Shown piece by piece: positions 15,051 to 23,639 of a stretch of 29,578 bases of DNA. Position 1 is the stretch's first letter, and each line of letters starts with the position of its first letter. The notes under the pieces were generated by a model that ran no database searches, was not told the DNA's origin, and was given only the letters and a program-made list of their open reading frames with translations. The DNA is from BS150m-G50 sp964501185 [NCBI: uncultured Bacteroidia bacterium] (GTDB lineage: Bacteria; CAIWAD01; BS150m-G50): positions 1-29,578 of the forward strand of contig CAZCRT010000034.1 in assembly GCA_964501185.1 (NCBI GenBank). The letters run 5' to 3'. The position numbers and the translations under genes are program-made.

Positions 15051-16667
15051 CTATCTATTGTAAACAATGCAGCGATTCTTACCGGCCTGTTTGCCCTCGT
15101 ACATCGCATCATCAGCCAGTTTTATCAGGTCATCCAGCTTCTTCATCTGTTCTTCGTACTGAGCGACACCGATAGTCACAGTGAGGTTGTTGTCAGGTTG
15201 ACTCTTCTGGTTTTCAAACACCGTCTCGGCAATACGCAGGCGTATCTTTTCAGCTACCATCAGGGCACGGTCCAGATCAGCTTCCAGCAGCAGTACAATA
15301 AACTCCTCTCCACCATAACGGGCGATGAAATCTGTGGCGCGCAGTGATTCCTTAATCAGGTGCGCAACCTTTATCAGTACCTTGTCACCCATCAGGTGGC
15401 CATTCTGGTCATTGTAGTTCTTGAAGAAATCGACATCAATCATCAGCAGCGACATCGGTTTCTTGTAACGACGGCTGCGCTTCATCTCCATATCGAACTG
15501 TTCTTCGAAGTAGCGTCGATTGTAAATATTCGTCAGGCCATCCTTGGTTGCCAGGTGGAAAGCGTGAGTGTGTTCCCGAGCATTATCAAGCGACACGGAC
15601 ATTATTCGCGCCAGATCCAGCAACCACTCCTTGCGTGCCTGTGACAGGTTGAGTTTATCGGAATAGTAGAGTTTGAGTAGCCCCAGATGTCGTTTCTCCA
15701 GCTCCAGAGGTATCAGCAGCGCATCCTGCAATCCCAGCAGTGATACCAGGCGGTGGTTCATCACATAGGGGCTGTTGGGCATATCAGTCAGGTGATACAC
15801 TTCCCGATTTCTCAAGACCCGCTCCTCAAGATCGGTCTCCAGGTGGATGGTAAGCCCTTCCGGTGTTGAGTAGGAATGCCGGCTGCTCCAGAGAGCTTTC
15901 TGCATCAGTGGTGTATTGCGCTGTTCACAATGCAAAAGTTCACCCAGTTGAAACTTGAGAGTATTCAGTAGAATCCCCCCCAGTATTTCAATCAGGCGTT
16001 CGTAATCGAGTTCTCTGGTAACCGCATCCTGTACCTTAACGATAGCTTTTACCAGGTCCAGTTCATTGCGGAGGTCTACCAGAGAATTCTCAGTATGTGA
16101 TACATAATTGAGGAAGTATGCTTCAGGAGTGGGGTTCAGGTTCCTCGGAATACGACGCTTGCTGAGGCCCATCTGTTGAATACGACGAAACCTGGCATTG
16201 GCTTCAGTATTCGCAATCAGTAAATCCAGATAGTGCTGGAAAGTTGTATCACGGAAGGACCAGTAAAGATGCACCGGCACACCCTGTTGAAAAATTGCCA
16301 GTTCCAGCTCTTTCCCCCGGGAAGCCAGCAGTGAGAATCGCATATCTTCACCGGCTGCCAGAAAGAGAAACTGCTCCGGAGCCAGGAACTCAGGATTGTT
16401 TAAAACCAGCGAGTTGTCCCCTTCCCGCTGATCCGGTGGAAACAGGAGAAAATTATTCTCAATACTGGAAACCAGCTGCCTGTTAAAAGGGATGTGTTCT
16501 ACGGGAGGGGCACTCACAACAATCAGTGACTGTTCAGGCTTGTCAAGGCAAATGCCGGTTGCAGCAGAGATCATATTGGTGACAGCACCGCTATGCAGGC
16601 TGGCAAAGTTAACTTCACCCTCCTGCTCCAGTTGAATCTGCTTCCAGAGTTCACCGGTGGTTTTCAA
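15051..16667 (-). CDS. GAF-GGDEF diguanylate cyclase
   Basis: The protein would make cyclic di-GMP. The C-terminal GGDEF domain (about 370-538) has the active-site motif GGEEF at 452-456 and, five residues before it, the RATD inhibitory site for product feedback. A GAF-like domain spans about 205-365, preceded by a linker, and an N-terminal domain of about 190 residues that I do not recognise may be a sensory module. I chose the TTG at 16667: it overlaps the stop codon of the DUF72 gene (TTGA) and has GGAGG four bases upstream, giving 538 residues. A longer frame from 16727 would overlap that gene by 64 bp. No membrane segments are seen, so it is cytoplasmic. The signal sensed is unknown. Confidence 0.9.
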   Translation of the reverse strand: MKTTGELWKQIQLEQEGEVNFASLHSGAVTNMISAATGICLDKPEQSLIVVSAPPVEHIPFNRQLVSSIENNFLLFPPDQREGDNSLVLNNPEFLAPEQFLFLAAGEDMRFSLLASRGKELELAIFQQGVPVHLYWSFRDTTFQHYLDLLIANTEANARFRRIQQMGLSKRRIPRNLNPTPEAYFLNYVSHTENSLVDLRNELDLVKAIVKVQDAVTRELDYERLIEILGGILLNTLKFQLGELLHCEQRNTPLMQKALWSSRHSYSTPEGLTIHLETDLEERVLRNREVYHLTDMPNSPYVMNHRLVSLLGLQDALLIPLELEKRHLGLLKLYYSDKLNLSQARKEWLLDLARIMSVSLDNAREHTHAFHLATKDGLTNIYNRRYFEEQFDMEMKRSRRYKKPMSLLMIDVDFFKNYNDQNGHLMGDKVLIKVAHLIKESLRATDFIARYGGEEFIVLLLEADLDRALMVAEKIRLRIAETVFENQKSQPDNNLTVTIGVAQYEEQMKKLDDLIKLADDAMYEGKQAGKNRCIVYNR

Positions 16668-17443
16668 AGCTCCTCCATCAGCTCGCGTAGTAAAAGGGCA
16701 TTCTTGACAGCCTGTCCTGCATGGCAATTGTTAAAAAAAATCAGTGTTTCCTCCGCGCCTGAGTCCATCCTCCTGAGAGCCGGCATCAGCGCCTGCAGCT
16801 CCTCCCGGGAATAATTGTAGTCATAGCGATCACCCGGTGTGCCCGGCCACCAGCTCTTCCGATTACGGCCGTGCAAACGGAGATAAGCTCTGGTCGCAGT
16901 ATTCCAGTCTGTAAGTTGAGGCAGTCCCTGTAAACCAGGCAGATCTGCATTTACCCAACTGACCTCCAGCTGCTCCAGCAGCTCCTTCACCCCCCGGGTC
17001 AACCAACCGTCATGGCGGAATTCAAAATAGAGTGGATACTCCTGAAAACTGCGCTTCAGGACCGTTAAATAGTAACGATTGGATTTATCGTTCTTGAATG
17101 AATAGGGAAAGTGTACCAGAAAACCGAGATGTTTATCAGCCTGTCCAAGTGGTTCGGTGCGTCTCTTCAATTCACTGGCTGCCGGTTCTACCTCACCACC
17201 ATGTGAGATACTCTGATGCGCCTTCACTACGACACGAAATTCAGGTGGCGTTAAATTGACCAGACGTTCGATTGTTGCAGGTGTGGGTTGTCGGTAGTAA
17301 GAGACATTGAGCTCCAGCAGATTGAAATGCACAGCATAGTGCTCCAGCCAGCGATTCTGTGGCAATCCCTTCGGATAGACCACACCTTTCCAGTCAGGAA
17401 AGCTGTACCCGGATGTACCGATACAAAAGTTTCCCTGCACCAC
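16664..17443 (-). CDS. DUF72 (YecE-like) protein
   Basis: The 259-residue protein belongs to the DUF72 family, which has a TIM-barrel-like fold and no established function. Family marks are the start CIGTSGYSFPDWKGVVYP, the motifs FNLLELNVSYYRQP and YFEFRHDGWL, YLRLHGRN near 190, and the C-terminal FNNCHAGQAVKNA with conserved Asn-Asn and His. The start is GTG at 17443 with AGAGG seven bases upstream; a second GTG follows at once. It begins three bases after the hutI stop, and its own stop overlaps the TTG start of the diguanylate cyclase gene, so hutI, this gene and the cyclase gene look co-translated. Confidence 0.92.
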   Translation of the reverse strand: MVQGNFCIGTSGYSFPDWKGVVYPKGLPQNRWLEHYAVHFNLLELNVSYYRQPTPATIERLVNLTPPEFRVVVKAHQSISHGGEVEPAASELKRRTEPLGQADKHLGFLVHFPYSFKNDKSNRYYLTVLKRSFQEYPLYFEFRHDGWLTRGVKELLEQLEVSWVNADLPGLQGLPQLTDWNTATRAYLRLHGRNRKSWWPGTPGDRYDYNYSREELQALMPALRRMDSGAEETLIFFNNCHAGQAVKNALLLRELMEEL

Positions 17444-17446
17444 GCA

Positions 17447-18661
17447 TTACCTCTGTATCTGCTGTCCGGCCAGCCATACCTGGCGGGGCCTGATATTGGG
17501 TTGATATGGGATTTCAGCCGGTTCACTTACATTCCAGACCAGCAGGTCGGCATCCCGTCCGACAGTAACTGCACCCTTTCGCTCCTGCAATTGCAATACG
17601 CGGGCTCCACCCATGGTAGCCGCCCACAATACTTCCCCGGTTGTCATCTGCAGTTGCAGGCTGGCGATATGCATGATTGTCGGTTGTGACACAAACATAC
17701 CGGAGCCAGGGTTGAGATTGGTTGCCAGCGCTGTCACACAACCCGCCTCGATCAGCTTCCGGGCCGGTGCGTACTTCTGCATCCGCAGAAACCAGGTCGA
17801 ACCGGGTAACAACAGCGCAACTACTCCTGCCTGTTGCAGGGCTTCAATCCCGGCAGCATCAATCTCCTCCAGATGATCGGCGGAAAGTGCGCCCAGCTCG
17901 GCGGCCAGCTGCGAACCTCCGGAAGCACTTAACTGATCAGCATGCAATCTGACCGGTATTCCATACTCAAGTGAGGCTGTCAGGATGCGCCGGCTCTCCT
18001 CAACTGAGAACACACCCTGCTCACAGAAAATATCGCTGCATTCGGCCAGCTGTTCCTGCCCGACCGCCGGGATTATCTCCTCGATGATGAGTTGGATGTA
18101 ATCCTCACGCCGCTCCCGGTATTCATCCGGAATGTCGTGAGCTGCCAGCAAAGTCCGCACGACAGTCAGATTCTCTGCGGCAGCAACTTCAGTCACCAGC
18201 CGCAGGGAACGCAATTCCTGTTCAAGATTGAGACCGTAACCTGACTTGGCTTCAAAAGTGGTGGTTCCATGCTCGAGGCACTCACGCCATCGCCGTCGCA
18301 ACCCTGCTTTCAGATCATCATCGGTGGCTGTTCGGAATGCCCTGACTGATGACCTGATTCCACCACCTGCTGCAGCGATCTCCTGATAACTGCGGCCCTG
18401 GTTACGCATTTCGAATTCCGCGTGGCGATGTGCTCCGAAAAGCGGGTGCTGGTGAGCGTCTACGAAACCTGGTGTGACAATCCCATTCTGTGCTGAAACT
18501 CTGTCAACCCCGGCCACACCTGAGAAATCGGCCTTTTTGCCAATCGCTTTTATCTTCCCATTCTCCATCAGGATTGTATCACCGATGGGAGTGTCTATCT
18601 GATGGGGTTCAGTTGGACTTGGAGAGTATATCTGGCGGATATTTTCCAGCAGCACTTTCAT
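17447..18661 (-). CDS. hutI: Imidazolonepropionase
   Basis: This metal-dependent amidohydrolase opens 4-imidazolone-5-propionate to N-formimidoylglutamate, the third step of histidine degradation. The 404 residues include the metal pair His70 and His72 in DAHQHPLFG, the substrate-binding EAKSGYGL, AHDIPDEY, HADQLS, the motif SADHLE and the late NLNPGS. The ATG at 18661 follows GGAGG at 18671-18675. hutU lies upstream but is separated by plsC. hutH and the formimidoylglutamate hydrolase or deiminase genes are not in the window. The gene is followed after three bases by the DUF72 gene. Confidence 0.96.
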   Translation of the reverse strand: MKVLLENIRQIYSPSPTEPHQIDTPIGDTILMENGKIKAIGKKADFSGVAGVDRVSAQNGIVTPGFVDAHQHPLFGAHRHAEFEMRNQGRSYQEIAAAGGGIRSSVRAFRTATDDDLKAGLRRRWRECLEHGTTTFEAKSGYGLNLEQELRSLRLVTEVAAAENLTVVRTLLAAHDIPDEYRERREDYIQLIIEEIIPAVGQEQLAECSDIFCEQGVFSVEESRRILTASLEYGIPVRLHADQLSASGGSQLAAELGALSADHLEEIDAAGIEALQQAGVVALLLPGSTWFLRMQKYAPARKLIEAGCVTALATNLNPGSGMFVSQPTIMHIASLQLQMTTGEVLWAATMGGARVLQLQERKGAVTVGRDADLLVWNVSEPAEIPYQPNIRPRQVWLAGQQIQR

Positions 18662-18693
18662 CGTGGGACACCTCCAGCGGTCAGTGACTGTAC

Positions 18694-18747
18694 TCAGTCG
18701 TGTACTGATTCTCAGTCGTAGACTAATTCTCAGTCGTAGACTAACTC
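18694..18747 (-). repeat. Three tandem 18-bp repeats spanning the plsC stop
   Basis: Three 18 bp units lie head to tail: 18730-18747 (the last five codons plus stop of plsC, coding ELVYD), 18712-18729 (ELVYD plus stop again, one base change) and 18694-18711 (ESVHD plus stop, more diverged). The unit length is a multiple of three, so each copy keeps frame and ends in TGA. It fills most of the plsC-hutI spacer. Confidence 0.9.
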
Positions 18748-19398
18748 ATAGATCTTTTCGACAACCAGCTGTGCCTGTTCCTGCATGGCATCATAGTTGT
18801 CCTTGTTGATGTCAAGCGGTGGCAGCCGGAATGGTCTACCCACCTGGACGGAGAGCCGGCGCGGCCGGGGAATACTCTTGCCGGGTGGCAGGGCAGCGAA
18901 AGTACCACTGACACCTACCGGTACAATGGGGACATCAGCCAGCTGAGCCAGACGCACAACACCGGTTCGGGGACGGGGTGGATCATCTTTGCTGCTGCGA
19001 CGGGTTCCTTCCGGTGCCATGAAGAATATACCGCCCTCTTTCAGATAAGCCAGCACTGTGTCAAAAGAACGGGCGTCCTGCTCGCCACGACGTACCGGTA
19101 TGAAGCCGAGCTTCCTTATCCACCAGCCGATAACCGGTGTCTTGAACAGCGATTCTTTTGCCCAGGCGGAAACAATATCGTCAGTAACTGCCAGAGACAG
19201 GGCGACAATGTCCAGATTGCTGCTGTGATTAAACGCTACCAGGTAGGGGGGAGCCGGGTAGTTTTCACGACCACGACGGCGGGCACGAAAATAAACCAGC
19301 GCAAACATCCTGATCAGGAAACGGGCAGTAATAAACAGCGGAGGACTCATCCGCAGCTGGTAGAGTTCCCCGTCAGTTTGTCTGTCGTCTGTTGTCAT
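18730..19398 (-). CDS. plsC: 1-acylglycerol-3-phosphate acyltransferase
   Basis: This enzyme adds the second acyl chain to lysophosphatidic acid in phospholipid synthesis. The 222 residues contain the catalytic NHSSNLD at 57-63 (the HX4D motif), the substrate-binding FIPVRRG near 99-105, and PEGTRR at 129-134 followed by VPIVPVGVSG. An N-terminal hydrophobic stretch (about 20-40) would attach it to the inner membrane. The ATG at 19398 has only a weak, close AAGG; the ATG at codon 17 is an alternative. It lies between hutU and hutI, an unusual place for a lipid gene. The 3' end is triplicated as a tandem 18 bp repeat. Confidence 0.93.
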   Translation of the reverse strand: MTTDDRQTDGELYQLRMSPPLFITARFLIRMFALVYFRARRRGRENYPAPPYLVAFNHSSNLDIVALSLAVTDDIVSAWAKESLFKTPVIGWWIRKLGFIPVRRGEQDARSFDTVLAYLKEGGIFFMAPEGTRRSSKDDPPRPRTGVVRLAQLADVPIVPVGVSGTFAALPPGKSIPRPRRLSVQVGRPFRLPPLDINKDNYDAMQEQAQLVVEKIYELVYD

Positions 19399-19406
19399 CC
19401 TTCGCC

Positions 19407-19453
19407 CGGCTATCTCTTCAGAGTGGTTTCTTCTTCTACTCAGGAAATACTAC
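19407..19453. repeat. Possible degenerate copy of the inverted-repeat element
   Basis: GAAATACTAC at 19444-19453 equals the right end of element R1 and overlaps the hutU stop codon. At the left only TATCTC (19411-19416) matches, so the inverted repeat does not close. It may be a half-site or chance similarity. Confidence 0.25.
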
Positions 19454-21096
19454 AACATGGGGATCTTGACACCCCGCTCACGTGCCACATCTGCCGCCCG
19501 CTGATAACCGGCATCCACATGACGGGCAACACCGGTACCGGGATCATTTGTGAGTACCCGTTCCAGCCTCCCCGCAGCTTCCCGGGAACCATCAGCCAGA
19601 ATAACCATCCCGGCGTGAATTGAGAGACCGATTCCCACACCACCGCCGTGATGAACAGAAACCCAGGTAGCGCCGGAAGCAGTGTTGAGTAGTGCGTTAA
19701 GCACCGGCCAGTCAGCAATGGCATCACTGCCATCTTTCATCCCTTCCGTCTCACGATAGGGAGAAGCGACACTGCCGGAATCCAGATGATCACGGCCTAT
19801 GACGATCGGGCCTTTCAGCTCACCTGATTTCACCATCTCGTTCAGCGCCAGGCCAAACCGCGCCCGTTCACCGTAACCCAGCCAGCAGATGCGGGAGGGC
19901 AATCCCTGAAATGCAACATGCTCCTGTGCCAGTGTAATCCAGCGTTTCAGTGCTTTATCTTCCGGGAAGAGTTCCAGGATTTTACGATCCGTTTTGAGGA
20001 TATCCTCAGGATCACCGGAAAGTGCCGCCCAGCGAAAGGGTCCTTTACCTTCGCAGAAAAGGGGCCGGATATAGGCCGGCACAAAACCGGGGAAATCGAA
20101 CGCCCGCTCGTAACCCTCTTTTTTCGCCTGCCCCCGCAGATTATTGCCATAGTCAAATACTACAGCCCCCCTGTCCTGCAGCTCTACCATCGCCTGAACA
20201 TGTTCAGCCATTGAGCGGCAGGACTGGCGAATGTACTCTTTGGAGTCATCTGCCCGCAGCTGCAGCGCTTCTGCGTAACTCATACCGTTAGGGACATAGC
20301 CGTTAAGCTCGTCATGGGCAGAGGTCTGGTCGGTGACAACATCCGGCACGATGCCACGCTTGAGCAGCTCCGGAAACACATCAGCTGCGTTAGCCAGCAA
20401 CCCGACTGATTTCCCGATTCTGGCAGTTCTCGCTTCTTCAATCAATGCCAGCGCTTCATCCAGATCCTCGCACATCACATCCAGATATTTCGTCTGCAAT
20501 CGCTTTTCGATACGCTTGCGGTCCACTTCCACGCAGAGTATGGCCGCTTCATTCATTTTTCCGGCCAGCGGTTGTGCACCACCCATACCACCCAGTCCCG
20601 CGGTCAGGATAAAGCGCCCCTTGAAATCTCCACCAAAATGACGTTCACAGACAGCTGCAAAGGTTTCGTAAGTACCCTGCAGGATACCCTGTGAACCGAT
20701 GTAGATCCAGCTACCGGCAGTCATCTGGCCGTACATGATCAAACCCAGGTCCTCGAGCTCACGAAAATATTCCCAGGTTGCCCATTCAGGTACCAGCAGT
20801 GAGTTGGCGATCAGGACCCGCGGTGAATCGGGATGAGTACGAAACACGGCAACCGGCTTACCTGACTGAATCAGAAGTGTTTCATCGTTTTCCAGCTGCT
20901 GCAGCGATTCCACGATAGCGTCGTAAGCTTCCCAGCTGCGGGCAGCCTTGCCGGAACCACCGTAAATAATCAGGTTTTCCGGATCCTCAGCGACTTCAGG
21001 ATCCAGATTATTGCGCAGCATACGCAGGGCTGCTTCCTGTTGCCAGCCTTTGCATTGCAGTTCGCTGCCGGTCTGGGCACGCACAGTTCTACTCAT
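19450..21096 (-). CDS. hutU: Urocanate hydratase
   Basis: The enzyme hydrates urocanate to 4-imidazolone-5-propionate, the second step of histidine degradation, using tightly bound NAD as an electrophile. The 548 residues carry the strongly conserved urocanase blocks: [71 protein letters not shown], and near the C-terminus [19 protein letters not shown] and [18 protein letters not shown] chose the ATG at 21096 because GGAG lies eight bases upstream; a GTG three codons earlier is also in frame. It follows the orphan receiver gene by 63 bp. Its product feeds HutI, encoded two genes on. Confidence 0.97.
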   Translation of the reverse strand: MSRTVRAQTGSELQCKGWQQEAALRMLRNNLDPEVAEDPENLIIYGGSGKAARSWEAYDAIVESLQQLENDETLLIQSGKPVAVFRTHPDSPRVLIANSLLVPEWATWEYFRELEDLGLIMYGQMTAGSWIYIGSQGILQGTYETFAAVCERHFGGDFKGRFILTAGLGGMGGAQPLAGKMNEAAILCVEVDRKRIEKRLQTKYLDVMCEDLDEALALIEEARTARIGKSVGLLANAADVFPELLKRGIVPDVVTDQTSAHDELNGYVPNGMSYAEALQLRADDSKEYIRQSCRSMAEHVQAMVELQDRGAVVFDYGNNLRGQAKKEGYERAFDFPGFVPAYIRPLFCEGKGPFRWAALSGDPEDILKTDRKILELFPEDKALKRWITLAQEHVAFQGLPSRICWLGYGERARFGLALNEMVKSGELKGPIVIGRDHLDSGSVASPYRETEGMKDGSDAIADWPVLNALLNTASGATWVSVHHGGGVGIGLSIHAGMVILADGSREAAGRLERVLTNDPGTGVARHVDAGYQRAADVARERGVKIPML

Positions 21097-21159
21097 CTGA
21101 AGCACTCCATTGTAATTACAGGGTCAGTTCTTTAACACAGTGGAAATTGCCAACAGCGT

Positions 21160-21543
21160 TCAACTGTTAATCAGTGAACGCAGAGTCTCATCCAGTTTTT
21201 CAACACGGTAGGGTTTCTCTATCCGCGCAGAAAAACCATGCTGTTTATAATCAACCATGGCAGGCTCATTGGCAAAGCCGCTGGAGACGACACCGAGTAC
21301 ATCGGGATCGACTTCCTGCAGTTTCAGAATAGCATCCCTGCCCCCCATGCCATTATCGATGGTCAGATCCAGAACGACCGCTGCATAGGGTTTCTGACAC
21401 TGCATCGCTTCAAGATAGCTCTGCACAGCCTCTTCACCATTGCTGACACAAACGACATCATATCCGTGCAGCGTCAGCAACTCGCTCATCACTTCCTGGA
21501 TATCGATCTCATCATCCATTAGCAGTATACGCGGTCGGGTCAT
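21160..21543 (-). CDS. Single-domain response regulator (receiver)
   Basis: The 127-residue protein is a lone CheY-like receiver domain with no output domain. The acidic pocket is DDE at 10-12, the phospho-acceptor is Asp59 (VVLDLT), the switch serine lies in VSSG near 87, and Lys110 is in EKPY. The phrase TIDNGMGGRDAILKLQEVDP closely resembles receivers at the end of hybrid histidine kinases, so this may act as a phospho-relay or sink. The ATG at 21543 has AGGAG seven bases upstream. No kinase gene is in the window. The hutU gene follows after 63 bp. Upstream, 21544-21780 holds no gene but contains element R2. Confidence 0.93.
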   Translation of the reverse strand: MTRPRILLMDDEIDIQEVMSELLTLHGYDVVCVSNGEEAVQSYLEAMQCQKPYAAVVLDLTIDNGMGGRDAILKLQEVDPDVLGVVSSGFANEPAMVDYKQHGFSARIEKPYRVEKLDETLRSLINS

Positions 21544-21704
21544 ATCTCGTCTCCTGATCCCTGGTAACAGTGGGTATACGAAAACCTGCTGTTCACATCA
21601 CCATTTTCATTTCTACAAATTTGTTATTTCGTCACGGAATAGCAATGCTATACCAATTCCCAGAAAGTACTTACGCTTTCAACCAGTTTCTCTTGAATCG
21701 GTTA

Positions 21705-21759
21705 ATAGTATCTCTTCGCTTTTGTAATTTTAACCTGAAAGTCTCTTTTGAAATACTAT
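21705..21759. repeat. Dispersed inverted-repeat element, copy R2
   Basis: This 55 bp element runs from ATAGTATCTC (21705-21714) to GAAATACTAT (21750-21759). The pairing extends outwards as GTT/AAC with one bulged base (21701-21711 with 21753-21762). It lies 21 bases after the stop codon of the helical-protein gene and about 160 bases before the receiver gene. Confidence 0.6.
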
Positions 21760-21780
21760 AACGGTTCCGGATAAACTGCG

Positions 21781-23169
21781 TCAGCGCTGCTGCAACTCCT
21801 GCAGTTGTTGTAAATGCAACCTGACATTTTCATCACTCGTTTCCATCAGATTCCTGATCAGTTCATCGGAATCGCTTTCCATACTGTTGAAGAAACGAAA
21901 GAGAGCTGTTGCCCAATCGCGGTCACGACCCGATCCTGACTCCCCGGCAAGCTGTTGCGCAACCTCGCGACGATATTCCAGAGGGAAACCTTCCATCACC
22001 AGCAGCGCATTGTAATGTGATACATCATGATCACCTGTCAACAGTTGTTGTTGCAGGTCGTCGAGAAACAGATCGGGTGTGGCTGCCATTAAATCACCAA
22101 CCGCCTCCAGCACACCGGGCAACGGTGTATGCAGCAGCCCGGTGATCTCCTGTTTAAACTCAACCGCACCCAACTCGCGGGACAGTTCCACCAGACGAAC
22201 AAAGTTGAGACCGAAGCCCGGGCCAATCACATGCTGGCAGAGGACATCAGAGAGAAGCTTCCGGAGAGGATCGACTACGGCTGATCCCAGTGCCTGAAGC
22301 TGGTCCCAGGCCTGCTCGGCACGGTCGTCACGATAAAGCAGCAACAGGGCCAGCTGCTGCATGGCAGCCCCTTCACTATCCTGTGGTTCTTCTTCACTCC
22401 ACTCCTTAAGCTCCCGGGTCAGCTGCAGGGCAGTATCAATTAATCCTACCATCTCCGGTGGTAATTCCTCCAGCAGATTATGGCCCTCATCTTCCAGCTT
22501 CTGCAATCGCTCTAATGCTGTAGGATTGTGATCAGCTGCCAGCTCTTCGGTTTCCTCAATAATCGTTTCCAACTCATCCCAGCTGCCATCGGCATGTACT
22601 TCCCGTAACGCCAGATACACCTGATCACCGGAAGAGAGTATTGATTCTGTTTTATCCTCCGCTTCAATAACCGGGCGACAGTTCAGCATCTTCTCCCAGA
22701 CATTCAGTGCCAGAGTGGACAGCTGTTCAGGGGAACAGTCCCCCTCACCTGCTCTGTTCAGTTTTTTGAAGGCCCGCACCACTTCGGTAAGTTGCGCCAC
22801 CCTGCTTTCCTGATAGTGAAGAAGCTGTTCCTGATCAACACCCAGTGTGATCTTAAGGAACTCCCTGACTTCATGCGCCCGCTGCTCCAGGAATTGGCCA
22901 TCAATTTCATCCGTTTTAAGAAAAGGGAATTCATCTATTGAGGTGACCGCAAACAGCCAGTTCCAGCTGTGCTCCATCACAACCGCCAGCTGAGATAGAT
23001 CCTGAGCTCTCAGCCGGGATAGAGTATCCTCTTCCAGCATTGAGAATAGGTCGCCGACGCTCTTCTCTTCATAATGCACCTGCAGAGCCAGGGCACGGGC
23101 CAGCAATACTGATAATGGAACTGTGTGGGGAAGCAGGGCATACTCCCGTTGCAGCTGTGTATACTTCAT
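21781..23169 (-). CDS. Unknown all-helical acidic protein
   Basis: I do not recognise this 462-residue protein. It is almost entirely alpha-helical by composition: Leu and Glu rich, with few glycines, no signal peptide and no membrane helix. Residues about 180-290 are very acidic (ELETIIEETEELA, EWSEEEPQDSEG). The second half contains phrases like LGSAVVDPLRKLLSDVL and LLHTPLPGVLEAVGDLM that resemble HEAT-type repeats, and the C-terminus is Gln rich (LQQLQELQQR). The ATG at 23169 (MKYTQLQ) is preceded by GGAG six bases upstream; an upstream ATG three codons earlier overlaps that site. It begins 13 bases after the rlpA stop and is the last gene of the pyrK-pyrD-rlpA run. A scaffold role is only a guess. 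Confidence 0.8.
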   Translation of the reverse strand: MKYTQLQREYALLPHTVPLSVLLARALALQVHYEEKSVGDLFSMLEEDTLSRLRAQDLSQLAVVMEHSWNWLFAVTSIDEFPFLKTDEIDGQFLEQRAHEVREFLKITLGVDQEQLLHYQESRVAQLTEVVRAFKKLNRAGEGDCSPEQLSTLALNVWEKMLNCRPVIEAEDKTESILSSGDQVYLALREVHADGSWDELETIIEETEELAADHNPTALERLQKLEDEGHNLLEELPPEMVGLIDTALQLTRELKEWSEEEPQDSEGAAMQQLALLLLYRDDRAEQAWDQLQALGSAVVDPLRKLLSDVLCQHVIGPGFGLNFVRLVELSRELGAVEFKQEITGLLHTPLPGVLEAVGDLMAATPDLFLDDLQQQLLTGDHDVSHYNALLVMEGFPLEYRREVAQQLAGESGSGRDRDWATALFRFFNSMESDSDELIRNLMETSDENVRLHLQQLQELQQR

Positions 23170-23182
23170 GACTGACTCCATC

Positions 23183-23617
23183 CTAGCTGCCTGCCCCTGC
23201 AGGCCAGCTGACCACTTCGATTTTCACCCGTGTCACACCTGCATCCAGAAACCCCAGCTGTCTGGCCGCTTCACGTGAGCAATCTATAATACGACCCTTT
23301 ATAAAAGGGCCGCGGTCGTTCACACGCACAATAAGCTGGCGATCATTACTGAGATTTGTCACACGTACCCGTGTTCCCAGCGGGAGTGTTTTATGGGCAG
23401 CGCTGATACCATGCATATCGTAAATTTCACCCGATGCCGTCTGACGGCCGTGAAACTTACCACCATACCATGACGCTTCTCCGGTTTCAACCCAGCCTTT
23501 GCCGGTACTGCCACCACTTTCATCACCCTGACGATAAAGTGGTGCCGGTGTGCAGGAGGCCATGATAACGGAAGCCATCAACAGCATTAGAACTGTGCGC
23601 CTGGTTGCTGCAGCCAT
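23183..23617 (-). CDS. rlpA: RlpA-like lipoprotein (double-psi beta-barrel)
   Basis: RlpA proteins are outer-membrane lipoproteins acting on peptidoglycan; some are septal lytic transglycosylases for glycan strands without peptides. The 144-residue precursor has a lipoprotein signal ending in VIMASC (Cys22). The double-psi beta-barrel spans about 45-135 with the family blocks GEASWYGGKFHGRQTASGE, AAHKTLPLGTRVRVTN, VRVNDRGPF and IDCSREAARQLGF; the aspartate in NDRGPF is part of the active site. It lacks the C-terminal SPOR domain. The ATG at 23617 has AGGAG four bases upstream. It starts 22 bases after pyrD, an odd functional neighbour. Confidence 0.93.
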   Translation of the reverse strand: MAAATRRTVLMLLMASVIMASCTPAPLYRQGDESGGSTGKGWVETGEASWYGGKFHGRQTASGEIYDMHGISAAHKTLPLGTRVRVTNLSNDRQLIVRVNDRGPFIKGRIIDCSREAARQLGFLDAGVTRVKIEVVSWPAGAGS

Positions 23618-23639
23618 ATTACTCCTCATCTCTACTCAA

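Noticed and set aside
21640-21656. Sigma54-like promoter before the receiver gene (TTGG ... TTGC)
   Set aside because: The spacing between the GG and GC elements is nine bases instead of ten, so it does not fit the -24/-12 rule.
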